DNA of 64,000 bases from Coriobacteriaceae bacterium (GTDB lineage: Bacteria > Actinomycetota > Coriobacteriia > Coriobacteriales > Coriobacteriaceae): contig CABIZD010000003.1 in the NCBI GenBank assembly GCA_902363125.1, positions 124,001-188,000 of the forward strand. The letters are read 5' to 3'. The notes beneath the pieces are model-generated. The model was not told where the DNA came from. It did not search any database and worked only from the letters and a program-made list of their open reading frames with translations. Made by a program: the position numbers and the translations under genes. Below are positions 34,437 through 45,700 of this stretch, piece by piece. The first letter of the stretch is position 1. Every line of letters starts with the position of its first letter.

Positions 34437-36218
34437 ATGACGATCACCGAAATCGACGAGAAGTTCATGCGCGAGGCGTTGGCGGAGGCGCGAGCCGCCG
34501 CGGCGGTGGGCGAGGTGCCCATCGGAGCCGTAGTGGTGCGCGACGGCGAGATCGTCGCGAGGGCGCATAATCGTCGCGAGCTCGACCAGGACCCTTCGGC
34601 GCATGCAGAGTTCGCGGCCCTGTGCGCCGCTGCCCAGGCACTTGGCCGCTGGCGCCTTTCCGACTGTACGGTCTACGTGACGCTCGAACCCTGCTGCATG
34701 TGTGCGGGGCTTATGGTCAATGCGCGCGTGGGGCGCTGCGTGTATGGCGCGGCCGATGCCAAGGCCGGCGCACTGGGTTCGCTGTATGACCTGAATGCCG
34801 ACTCGCGCCTGAATCATCGGTTTAACGTGACGGCTGGCGTGCTGGCAGACGAGTGTCGTGAGGTGTTGAGCGGCTATTTTAGTGGGTTGCGTGGCACCGA
34901 TGGTACTGGCTGCGGTTGTGGGGCCGATCTTGAGGCACATGCCGCTCATGCCGAGGCGCTCGCGTGTGCCGAAGAGATCGCCGTTGAGGCGGTCGATTTT
35001 GGTGCCGCGTGCCGCCGGCCCCGCCGTGTGCTGTTGGTGATTGATTCCTTTAAGGGCAGCGTGTCGAGTGCGCAGGCGGAGGCGGCGGTTGCCGAAGGCG
35101 TGCGCCGCGTTTGGCCCGATGCCGAGGTGTGCACATTGCCGCTGGCAGATGGTGGCGAGGGAACGCTCGACGCCATCGCCGCATGCGGTGGCGAGCTTGT
35201 GACCTGCGAGGTCGCAGGCTCCTTGGGTGATCGTGTGTCCGCGCGGATGCTGGTGGACGGCGAGCGCGAGTCAGCGGTCATCGAGATGGCCGAGGCGGCC
35301 GGCATTGGGTATTCGCCTTGCACGGAGTTGTCGGCGCTGGCTGCTACGACCTATGGCGTGGGTGAGCTCATGTTTCGTGCGGTTCGTGCCGGGGCAAAGA
35401 CTATCTATCTTGGCTTGGGCGGCAGTGCCACCAACGATGGTGGCGCCGGTATGCTGCAGGCGCTGGGCGCGCGTGTGGTCGATGATCAGGGCTGCAATAT
35501 CGCCCCTGGTCTTGCCGGCCTTGAGCAGGTGTCGAGCGTTGATTTGGCGCCAGCGCTTCGGGCGCTGAACGGCGCGCGTGTCGTGGTGCTTTCCGATGTC
35601 GAGAATCCGCTCGTGGGACGCCGAGGCGCCCTAGCGGTGTTCGGTGGGCAGAAGGGCCTGCCGACAGATGACGCCGAGGCGCTTCACAGGTACGACAGCT
35701 GGATGGTCGGCTACGGCCGTCTGCTCGACGCTGCGATTGCCGAGGCACGGGCTCAGGGGTTGCTGCGCGTGCCCGAGGGCGCGCGGACGTTTGGCTCGGT
35801 GCTCGGCGTGCCCGGCGCCGGTGCCGCTGGCGGTCTGGGCGCCGCGCTGTTGGCACTTGGTGCCGAGTTGCGTTCGGGCGTTGAGACGGTGCTCGACCTC
35901 GTTGGGTTCGACGAGCGCGTGCGCGATGTCGACCTCGTCATAACGGGCGAGGGCAATATGGACGAGCAATCCGCCGCCGGCAAAGCGCCGGTGGGCGTGG
36001 CCCGTCGTGCGAAGCGATATGGCAAGCCGGTGGTCGCCGTCGTGGGCGGTCGTGCCGACAGCCTGGATGCGGTGTATGAGCAGGGTATCGACCTTGTGCT
36101 GCCGGTCTGCCGCAAGCCCATGCCCCTCGACCAGGCGCTCAACTCTCAGGAAGCCACAGCCAACCTCATCTTTGCCGGTGAAGCGGCTGCTCGATCCTAC
36201 GACCTTGGCCGTTTCTAA
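34437..36218 (+). CDS. Fusion of tRNA adenosine deaminase (TadA) and glycerate kinase
   Basis: 593 residues from ATG 34437 (AGGGAAGG upstream). Residues 5-160 are a complete TadA: HAEFAAL with the catalytic His-Ala-Glu and PCCMCAGLM with the zinc cysteines. It would make inosine 34 in tRNA-Arg(ACG). A 40-residue Cys/Ala/His-rich linker follows. Residues about 205-593 are a full-length glycerate 2-kinase of the GarK/GlxK family (LLVIDSFKGSVSSAQAE, LPLADGGEGTLDAI, GLGGSATNDGGAGMLQALG, ITGEGNMDEQSAAGKAP), making 2-phosphoglycerate. No stop, frameshift or internal ribosome site is visible at the joint. The two activities have no known link, so the fusion is odd. Confidence 0.9.
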   Translation: MTITEIDEKFMREALAEARAAAAVGEVPIGAVVVRDGEIVARAHNRRELDQDPSAHAEFAALCAAAQALGRWRLSDCTVYVTLEPCCMCAGLMVNARVGRCVYGAADAKAGALGSLYDLNADSRLNHRFNVTAGVLADECREVLSGYFSGLRGTDGTGCGCGADLEAHAAHAEALACAEEIAVEAVDFGAACRRPRRVLLVIDSFKGSVSSAQAEAAVAEGVRRVWPDAEVCTLPLADGGEGTLDAIAACGGELVTCEVAGSLGDRVSARMLVDGERESAVIEMAEAAGIGYSPCTELSALAATTYGVGELMFRAVRAGAKTIYLGLGGSATNDGGAGMLQALGARVVDDQGCNIAPGLAGLEQVSSVDLAPALRALNGARVVVLSDVENPLVGRRGALAVFGGQKGLPTDDAEALHRYDSWMVGYGRLLDAAIAEARAQGLLRVPEGARTFGSVLGVPGAGAAGGLGAALLALGAELRSGVETVLDLVGFDERVRDVDLVITGEGNMDEQSAAGKAPVGVARRAKRYGKPVVAVVGGRADSLDAVYEQGIDLVLPVCRKPMPLDQALNSQEATANLIFAGEAAARSYDLGRF

Positions 36219-36230
36219 AACCTATCCCCT

Positions 36231-36307
36231 CGATAAGTTGCGGTGAAATACGGAGTGTGTTTGCCTTTAAGGTGCCAATTCAGTCCGTATTCCACCGCAA
36301 CATCGAG
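36231..36307. repeat. GTTGCGGTGGAATA palindrome, copy 2
   Basis: TCGATAAGTTGCGGTGAAAT and the inverted TCCGTATTCCACCGCAAC with ATCGA: same outer arms as 10757-10825 with a two-base bulge and one mismatch. It directly follows the tadA-glycerate kinase stop and may end its transcript. Confidence 0.75.
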
Positions 36308-36702
36308 AATGGCCAACCGAGGCTGGTCGACATGGGTCTCGAGTCGGACCGTTTGCCACGAAATGCGGCCATCTACTACGTTAAACCGGCCACCCTCGAC
36401 CATCCCGGAATTTGCAAAAACAAAACCGCAGGTAGAGAGCTTGCCGATTTTCGAAAAAGTCGGCTATGGTTGACCCCTGCGGCCTAAGCGTAGTAGATAG
36501 GTCCTTTTCGTGGCGCAGCGTCAGACCAGTCTTTTTGGGTTGTGGGGGATAAAGATTGCCGGTCGATTTGTCCTACTGGGGTATGTCGATGGCGCGAGTG
36601 GTTCGATTTTGAGCTTGAGTGGCAACCCGAGGCGAAATTTCGGGTCACCCAAATTGCTACAATTTTAAGCATATAGCGATGTCCTGCCTTGCGTTTTTGC
36701 GC

Positions 36703-36752
36703 GGGGGGGGGGCGTATATTTGCATCGATGGGGACGACGACACACATATAAT
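36703..36752 (+). promoter_or_regulatory. Ten-G tract and -10 box upstream of the giant adhesin
   Basis: G10 at 36703-36712 ends 34 bases before a perfect TATAAT (36747-36752). The -35 position (about 36724-36730, ATCGATG) is poor, as expected for a promoter tuned by nearby tract length. The start codon is 40 bases after the -10 box. Homopolymer runs of this length near promoters are classic slipped-strand phase-variation sites. Confidence 0.55.
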
Positions 36753-36792
36753 GAGCCGCTTCTTGCCGTCCTCATGGATTGGGGAGGCCTTC

Positions 36793-39700
36793 ATGAATCG
36801 CGCGTGTGCGAGAGCTCGAGAAATGCTGAAGCCTTTTGGCAAGAAAACCAATACCGCCAAGCGTGCCCTGAGGGTTTTGACCGTCCCACTGGCGGCGTGT
36901 GCGCTCTTATTTGGTGCGACGAGTGCGTCGGCCGATCAAGCGGTTCCTTTTAGCAACCATACCGTGCAGACGGTGAATCCCACCGGCACTACGGTCAATT
37001 TGTTCGACTATTGGGTCGTAAACGGCGACAACGATAAGTCCGTCAACATAAACAACGATAATGGCAATAACAACACCGGCATCAACAAAGATCACCAGCT
37101 CAAGTTCAATGGCGGCGCCGGATCGGGCATTAATAAATGGACGGGAAAAAGTGACATTGGCGGCTTTGGACGTCTTTCGTTTGTGAAGAACATACTGGTA
37201 AATGGCTATCCGTCGATCAATGCTGGCACCTACACCTCCTATAACACGCATGGTACGTACAAAGACGAGTCGCTCGATTATCTCTTTAATAACGACAGCC
37301 AGGCAAATGGCAAGCAGGACGGCAAGGCCGTTTACAACAACGTGCAAGGCCTTTTCCAGCTCAAGGATGGCTATTACGTTTACGACTCGTACGGCTCTGA
37401 CGGCAACTATGCTGTGTATAACTTCACGACTAACTCCTTTGACGTCTACGATAAGGCTGGCGTATATAAGGACAGCGTGTCGGATGCGAATCGGGGTCAG
37501 TTCTTCCCCTTTGACTCGGCTGACAAGGTTTTTGAAGAGAGGAACGGCCGGCTCTCTCCTATAGGAATAACGGACGGAACGAACGATAAGCTCAACCACC
37601 ACTTTGGCATGTCCATGACCACGGAGTTCGTCCAGCCTGCGGGCGGCAAGACCACCGATAACAATGACATGGTCTTTAAGTTCTCGGGTGACGATGACGT
37701 CTGGGTCTATATCGACGGCGTGCTCGTGGGCGATCTGGGTGGCATCCACGAGAAGGCGACGCTTGATATTAACTTCGCTACTGGTGTGGTGCGCGTTGGA
37801 CATATTGATGGCGCGAATGGCTCACCAAAGTATTTTCCGGACACTACCATCAAAGCAATGTTCAAAGCCGCTGGCGCAGATACCTCCAACTTCTCTGACA
37901 ACACCTTCCGCGACAGCACTAAGCACACGCTGAGCTTCTTCTATCTGGAGCGTGGCGCGGGCGCATCGAACATGTCGCTTAAGTTCAACCTCACCACCCT
38001 GCCGTCATCCGAGGTCGAAAAGGTCGATCAGAACGGCGAGGCAGTCCAGGGTGCCGAGTTTGCTCTGTATCAGTCAGATGCCAAATGGAACGCGCAGGGT
38101 GAGCCCATCGCTCAGGGCACGACAGACGCCAATGGTCAGTTGGTGCTTCTGAAGTCGGACGGTTCCGTTCTTTCGTTCGATAACCAGCATGCTGAGAAGC
38201 ACGACTACTTTGTACTCAAAGAGGTTGGCATGCCCGCGGGATATCGCTCGAGTCTGACCTCATCGACCACTGCAACGCCAGGTGAGCTGCACCTGCAGTA
38301 CAAGGCTGCGGCAAGTGGCTCGGGTGGCGTGGTGGTTGCACCGCAGACAACGGTTACAACAGCCGACGGCAAGTCATGGACGGGTAGCCGCATGTGGCTG
38401 AACGGCGGCTATCTGGCCGCTAAGGAGACCATTTCCCTTAGCAAAGAAACAAAAGACAATAAGGACAAACCCATTAGCTCGGGCACGACCTTTGCCGTCG
38501 TGCTCAAACGCACCGATAAAACTAAGAGCGACACGGACGAAAGCGCGTGGACGGCGGTCACGGGCAATCCGCTCGAGGGCTACAAGCTATGCTCCGCGCA
38601 TGGCATTGCCGGCGCGGTCGAAGCTGCCAAATCGGCAGACACGAGTGTCTTCGCCGTCAATACCAAGGGCGACTACGAGGTGACGGTCAGGTCGCTGCCT
38701 GGCGATATCGAGACGTATGCCGCCATGCTGAAGGACAAGTCGAATTCCGAATATACCGTGGCGGCGTATCACACCACAGCATCGTCTCTGGCGGAGGCGA
38801 CCACCGACAACACCTCCATGGTCAAATATCAAACGACAAGCAGGCAGTTCTCTACGGTGATCCACCTCACCAACGTTCAGAACCGCCTGTTTGTGCAGAA
38901 GGTCGACGACCTGGGCAAGCCCGTGAACGGCGCGACGTTTGAGCTGTACCAGGCCGAGGATGTTACCGGCGATAGTCCCAGCACGTATGCCATCAAGTCT
39001 GGTGCCACGCCGTATGACACCGTGCAGGCGAACGGCACGAGCTACCCGTATGAGATCGAGGGCGCCGCATGCTTCCCGGTCGATTCGACATGGCACGCGC
39101 CCCTTATCAAGGGTGCGTACTACCTGCGTGAGTCCGTAAGTCCAGATGGCCATGAGATCAACAACACCATCACCAAGGTAATCGTGGACGATTCGGGTGT
39201 GTATGTGGATGCCGGCAAGGAAGGCGACGGTGTGCTCAGTATGAGCGGCCCGGGTTCGCTGATTGCTTCCCTGGCGCAATTTGGTTCTCCCGACTCCATC
39301 GACAACACGCTTACGCACATTAAGGGCAAGCTGCAGAGTGCAACTGGCTCAGATACCAAGGAAAACCTGACATGGGGCCAGACAAGTACTGCCAAGGGTG
39401 TGACGCCTTCTCTTGCGGACAACTTGATGCATATGCGCTATGACAAGACGACGCAGGGCACCAAGACCATCCTGCGCTATGTCGAGGACGGTGGCGAGCG
39501 CAACGGCAAGCTGGCGACGATCTTTGCCGATACGGGCATCAACCGCATGGCTCTTTATCAAGACGATGATGCCACCAATGGCACCGATCTGGGCACGCTT
39601 CAGCTCAACCATTTGTTTACCACGGGTACGGCCGTGCAGTATACCGATCGTCGCGTGGCACGCCTGCAAGTGACTAAGACCGTGACGGCGGACAATGGCC

Positions 39701-42700
39701 TTACCGCGCCCACCGAGGATGCGAACGGCAACGATCTGACGTTTACGTTTAAGTTCACCCTGCCGGATTCCGAGGAGGGCTATGAGGCACGCGTATTCGA
39801 TGCGAATGGCAAGTCCATGGGCAACTCCTTTACGCTCAAGAACGGCGGCACCCATTCCATCAAGGCCGGCGAGACCATTCGCGTATATGACCTTAAGCAG
39901 GGCGACAAGTATAGCGTGAGCGAGCTCACCACCAAGGGCGAGGCGTCCAATGGTGACGTGCTGGCGAGCATCGTTAACACTGTGACCGGCTCTGCCGACG
40001 AGTCGGTGCTTCCGGCTGGCTTTAGCCTCGTGAGCCGCAAGGCCGGCGGCGAGGAGCAGCCTGGAACCGGCAACACCATCACGGGCAAGATCGTCGCGCT
40101 CGAGGACGGAAAGATTCCCGCCGATAACAAGCTCGAGTTCACCAACAACTACAGCGCCAGCTCGGTAACGCTTGAGGCGAAAGACGGTCTGAGCGCCAAG
40201 AAGATGCTCGAAGGTCGCGATTGGGCCGATGGCGATTCCTTTACCGTGCAGCTTGCGGCTAAGGACGGCGCCCCCATGCCCAATGGCGCCAAGGACGGGG
40301 TGGCGACGGTCGAGTTCACCAAGAATACCCAGAAGGCAACGTTTGGCGATATTACCTATACCAAGCCCGGCATGTACACCTATACCATCTCGGAGGTTAT
40401 CCCCGGCTCCGATGCCGGGGCAGACGGCATGAGCTATTCTGCTGCCGTCTATACCGCGACGGTCGTGGTGGAGGACAAGCAGGCTGGCGCTCTGGTCGTT
40501 AAGAGCGTGAAGGTGGTGCAGGAGTGCAACGACGCGCGCGTCGACACCAATACGGATGTTTCCGATAAGGTCGCAACCTTCACCAATCGCTACGATGCAC
40601 ACGAAGCGAAGATCATCATCCATGCCCAAAAGATCCTGACCGATAACGCCGGGAGCTTTGCGCTCGCCCAGAACGCCTTTAGCTTTACGCTCGAGGGTAT
40701 GGGCGGCTATGCGGACGTCAACGCTGTGTTCAGTCCTAACACGGTCGATACGAGCGTGGTAGCTCCCATGCCCCAGGGCACCGAGGGCAATGCCGCAACC
40801 GTGGGCAACAACGCCGACGGTACGGTGACGCAGCCGGCTACGGTGACGTGGCCGGCGATCTCCTATACCGCCAAGTCGGATGCGGGACGCGCCTACGTGT
40901 ACAAGTTCGCTGAGAATCCCGGTAGCATTGCGGGCATGACCTACGACGGGTCGGTCTACTACGCCGTGGTGCGTAACGCCAAGAAGGGCGCCGGCATCCA
41001 GACTTCGATCGAGTACTACAAGGTTGCAGAGGACGGCTCGGTAGAGAAACTGGACAACAACGCCACACCTTCCTTTACCAATATATATAGTGTGGACCCC
41101 ACGAGCGTGATCCTGCAGGGCCAAAAGACCGTGAGCGGTCGCGATTGGAACCAGGACGAGAGCTATACCTTTAACCTTGCCGCCGCTGCGGACGATGACG
41201 GCGCAACTAGCCTGGGTAAGACTACAAAGCAGGCGGTAACGGATGGTGTCGTTGTCATTAACACCAACCAAGCTGTCGCCAGTGCGCCCACGTCGGGGTG
41301 CGTTGCCTCGTTCGCCTTTGGCACCGAAGCCGCCCCGACCGTGACGTTCAACCGCGCAGGCACCTTTAGCTTCAACATCACCGAGAAAGCTGCGCAGGAT
41401 GGCCAGGCGGGCATGTCCATGGACAAACACACCGCACGCGCGACCGTCGTGGTGACCGACCTGGACAAGTCGGGCAACCACGCGGGCAAGCTACGCGTGT
41501 CGAGCGTGACCTACGCCAACACCGGTGCCCCCGATGCGGACAAGATCGTAACCGACAAGGCTGCCTTTACCAACGCGTACCATGCATCGGGCACCTTTGA
41601 TGGCGTGACGGTGAGCAAGACCCTTGAGGGTCGCGCCTCTACCGCGGGCCAGTTTACCTTTGCCGTGACGGGCCTTTGGTACAACGGCGTTCAGACGTCG
41701 GTCGATGGCTCCGAGGCTAGCCTGTCCAATAAGGTGGCAGGGGCCGGCGTGTCCGGCGCTGTGGTGAGCGCAAGCGGGGAAGAGAAGCTCTTTGCCCGCG
41801 ACCTCACGGAACAGGACCTGGGTCGTACGTTTGCCTATCGCATCCACGAGAACCAGTCTACTGCTGCTGCCGGCTACACCTATGACACCGGCTACACTGG
41901 TGACGCTATCGTGCTCGTCAAGGTTCTTGCACGCAAGAACGACCCCGCTAAGCTCTATACCGTGACGACCGTGCTCAAGGGCGCGGGTGTGACGGAGCTG
42001 CTGGGCGATGGCACCGATGCGAGTAAGTTGACGGATGAAAAGATCGTCGAGCTCAAGCAAAAACCGAATACTTACGTGCAGCAGTACGATGCAAGTGAGG
42101 CCGGCGCCACGACGCCTACTGTCTCGTTTGTGAACCGTTATGCGGCAAGCCTCGACTATGGCGCCGCTGGTGGCCTGCAGATCGAGAAAACGCTGACGTA
42201 TCCCAAGGACGCGACCATTTTTGGTTCGCCTAAGAGCACGTTCCGTTATATCGTCAAGCCTGCCGACAAGACATCTGCCAGCAAGGTTGGCATTTCCACG
42301 GACGGCAAGGTCTTTGAGACCGCAAGTGTCGAGGCCGATGCTCCCAAGACCGTGAGTTTGGTACCTGCGGGCGGGCTGACCTTCACTCAGGATGATGCCG
42401 GCAAGACGTTCACCTATACGGTGAGCGAGATTGACGACAAAGCGACGGGCTATACGTACGACAAGATGGTCCATACGGTTAAGGCTGTCGTGGCGGATAG
42501 CGGCGACGGTACGCTTAGGGTCACGACGTCGGTAAGCAAGCCGGGTGACGGTGGCGACGAGCTTGAGGGTCAGTGGATCTACCCCTCGGATGCAACGTCC
42601 ACCGGTGTCGCGACGGTCAAATTCAAGAACACCTATACGGTTACCGAGGCGGCGACCTACACTCCGTCTGTGACAAAGGTAGTTGTCGGTGCCAATGCTC

Positions 42701-45700
42701 CGGGCAAGTTCACCTTTGCCATGACCGCGGCTGACGATGCTACCCGGGCTGCTGTCGACAGCAAGCTCATCACCGGCTCTTCGATGAGCGTGGACAACGG
42801 CTATGCCGAGAAGAAGCAAACGAAGGAGGGCCTCAAGGACGGGGAGCACTATCAGGTCGATTTCTCGAAGCTTACCTTTAACAAACCGGGCACGTATAAG
42901 TTTGCTATTAATGAGCTGGCCCCGAACAGCGGCCTCGGCGAGTGGAAGTATGACCAGCACATCTATACCGTGACCGTTACCGTAACCGATGAGGGCGGCA
43001 AGCTTGTGGCCCGCGCCGATGGTGCGACCGGCTCGGAAGGCTTCATCTTCACCAATAGTTACCAAACTTCAACGAGCTACGAGCTCCAAGGCGGTCTTGA
43101 GATCGTCAAGACGCTTAACGGGCACGACCTGCATGCCGGCATGTTTGGCTTTACGGTGACGGGCGAGGGTGATGCTTCAATCGAAAAGCTCAACAAGCTG
43201 CTGCGCGCGGATGAAGGCAAGCTCACCGTGACAAACGATGAACCGCAGGCCGATGGCACGTCCCATACCGGTATTTTGGGCGGCCTGACCTTTGCGACGA
43301 AAGATGCGGGTAAGACGTTTACCTACAAGATCGTTGAGAATGGCGGCGACAAGGGCGGCTATACATACGACTCCACCTATTGGATGGTAGAGATTACGGT
43401 TAAGAAGCGCGATAACGGTTCGCTCTATACCGTGACCACGGCCAAGCACTATGACGCCAACGACGTTGAAGAGCCCCGCGATACGAAGACCTTTAGCTCC
43501 GAGAACGGTGCCGCCAAGGCCCAGGTGTCCTTTACCAACAGCTACATCGCGACCGGAACCTTTGAGGGCCTTGCTGCCGAGAAGGTAATGGACTCCCGCG
43601 ACAAGATCGAGGCGGGCCAGTATACGTTTGACCTGTATGCCGAGAAGGCCGATGGCTCGCTCGAAAAGATGGATGAGGGCACGACCCAGGCGGGCGAGAA
43701 CGGTACCGCAACGGTCAACTTCGGCAAGGTTTACTTTAAGCTTGGCAATGCTCCCAGCGAAACTCATGAGCAGACGATTGACCTTGTCCGCGCTGTCAAC
43801 GATGGCGTTGCCACCAAGCGGCACAATGCCGACCACACCACCACCTACAGCTTTAACCTGGTGGCAAAGGAGAGCTTGGTCGACCTGCCCGAGGGCGTGC
43901 GTCCCGTGGATACGTCCGCGACGTGCCGCGTGCTGCTCGAGGTGACCGACAACAACGACGGCACGCTGACGCCCAAGGTGACCTATCGCAATGGTACCGA
44001 GAACGGCAAGATCGTTTTCCACAACACGCGTGACAAGGTCAAGACGATCGGCACGGTCGCGAAGCCCAATGTGGACATCGACGGGCAGCTGCTCTCTGTG
44101 GGCGACTCCTACGTCTACACCATCAACTGGGTCAACACCAAGGCCGATGCTGACGGCAACCTGGTCTCCGCCGACGTGACCGTGGTAGACGAGCTACCCA
44201 CGGGCGTTGTGTTCGAGGCCTTTGAGGGCAAGTATGCCGATAAGGGCGCTGCGAGCGGTCAATTGCTTACTTGGAACCTGGGCGAGCAGCCCGCGGGCAG
44301 CCACGGTTCGGTGCGCGTGCGCGTCAAAATCACCGAGGACGCCGTGAAGGGTGCCCAAGGCGCTGTCGGCACCGTTGAGAACAAAGCCACCGTAACGGTT
44401 GGCAACAAGAGCTATACCGGCACCACGACCAATTACGTGCCCAAGAAGTCCGAGAGCGATGCTCAGGATTCGACGGGGTCTGGTGTGGCGCTGGGCGATG
44501 AGCTCACCTACACCATCGGCTACAAGAACACTGAGGGCGTGTCTGCCACGGTGACGATCACCGATACCGTTCCCGCGGGAACCGAGTTCGTGGAGTTCGC
44601 CGGCGACCATAAGGATGCCGGCTCCAAGGACAACGACGGCAGCCTCACCTGGACGCTGGCGGACGTTCCCGCCGGCAAGGAGGGCACGGTTCAGTTTAAG
44701 GTTCGCGTGACCGAGGACGCGTTTAAGAGCGGTGGCGCTTCGGGCAATATTTCCAACCAGGCGTCGGTGGCGGTCGGCAACAACCCTGCCGTCAAGACCA
44801 ACACCACTACCGATGAGGTCTCTGACGGGCGCCTGACGTTGAGCAAGACGGTCACGGCCGCCGAAGGCATCACCGCGCCCAACAAGGCATTTACCTTTAA
44901 GGTGCTGCTCTACCAGGCCGATGGCACAACGCCTCTGGCCGGCACCTTTGCGTACGCCGGTCGCCCCAGCGGCACCAATGGCACTTATGTAAGCGGACAG
45001 ATCAAGAGCGGTGACACCATCGCGCTCAAGGCTGGCGGCTCCGTCACGGTTACCTTGCCTGCGGGTGCGCACTACGAGGTGCAGGAGCTCGACTCCAAGG
45101 GTGAGCTCATGACGAGCGAGGACGGCTTTGCGGTTGTCGATAAGGCGAACCCCCAGAAAGGTACCGTTGGACAGGCGACGCAGGCGGGCTTCACCAACGT
45201 CTACAGCGTGGAGTCCACAAAGGTGGAAAACGCTTTTAAGGTGCAAAAGAAGATTTCCGGACGCAACTGGACGACATCGGACGTCTTTACCATGACGCTG
45301 GCTGCCCAAGGCGAGGCACCCATGCCCAAGGGCGCCAAGGACGGCGTGTCAACGATTGAGCTGCACAAGGATGCCCAGGTTGACAACTTCGGTACCATCG
45401 AGTACACCAAGCCCGGTACCTATACCTATGTGATTACCGAGCAGTCGGGTGACGAGGCGGCACTCACGTTTTCGAAGGCCACCTATCGTGCCACCGTTAC
45501 GGTGACCGACAACGGTGCCGGTAAGCTGTCTGCCAAGACCAAGATTGCACAGCTGACCGACGATGCGGGCGACGCTGCTGAGCGCACGGTCGAGGCGGCG
45601 GTCTTTACCAACACCGCCAAGACCGGCAGCCTCACCGTCAAGAAGACGGTCGTCGGCGGCGACAGCCAGCGCGAGTTCGGCTTTGCGGTCACGCTGACCG

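Larger units (their letters stand above)
36219..36792 (+). promoter_or_regulatory. Long upstream region of the giant adhesin gene
   Basis: 574 bases. It contains the second GTTGCGGTGGAATA palindrome (36231-36307), about 300 bases with nothing recognisable, a small dyad ACCCGA/TCGGGT around 36626-36646, a tract of ten G (36703-36712) and a TATAAT box (36747-36752). No separate gene is supported. Confidence 0.6.

Noticed and set aside
36619..36792. Translation of the adhesin from an upstream start through the G tract
   Set aside because: No ribosome binding site precedes ATG 36679 or the earlier start, the extra residues do not form part of a signal peptide, and GGGGAGG precedes ATG 36793. It is mentioned only as a lesser alternative for phase switching.
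39349..41481. Open frame of 710 codons on the minus strand
   Set aside because: Antisense to the giant adhesin; composition and lack of start signals mark it as a shadow. Other long minus frames at 41491-46320 and 46945-48393 are the same.
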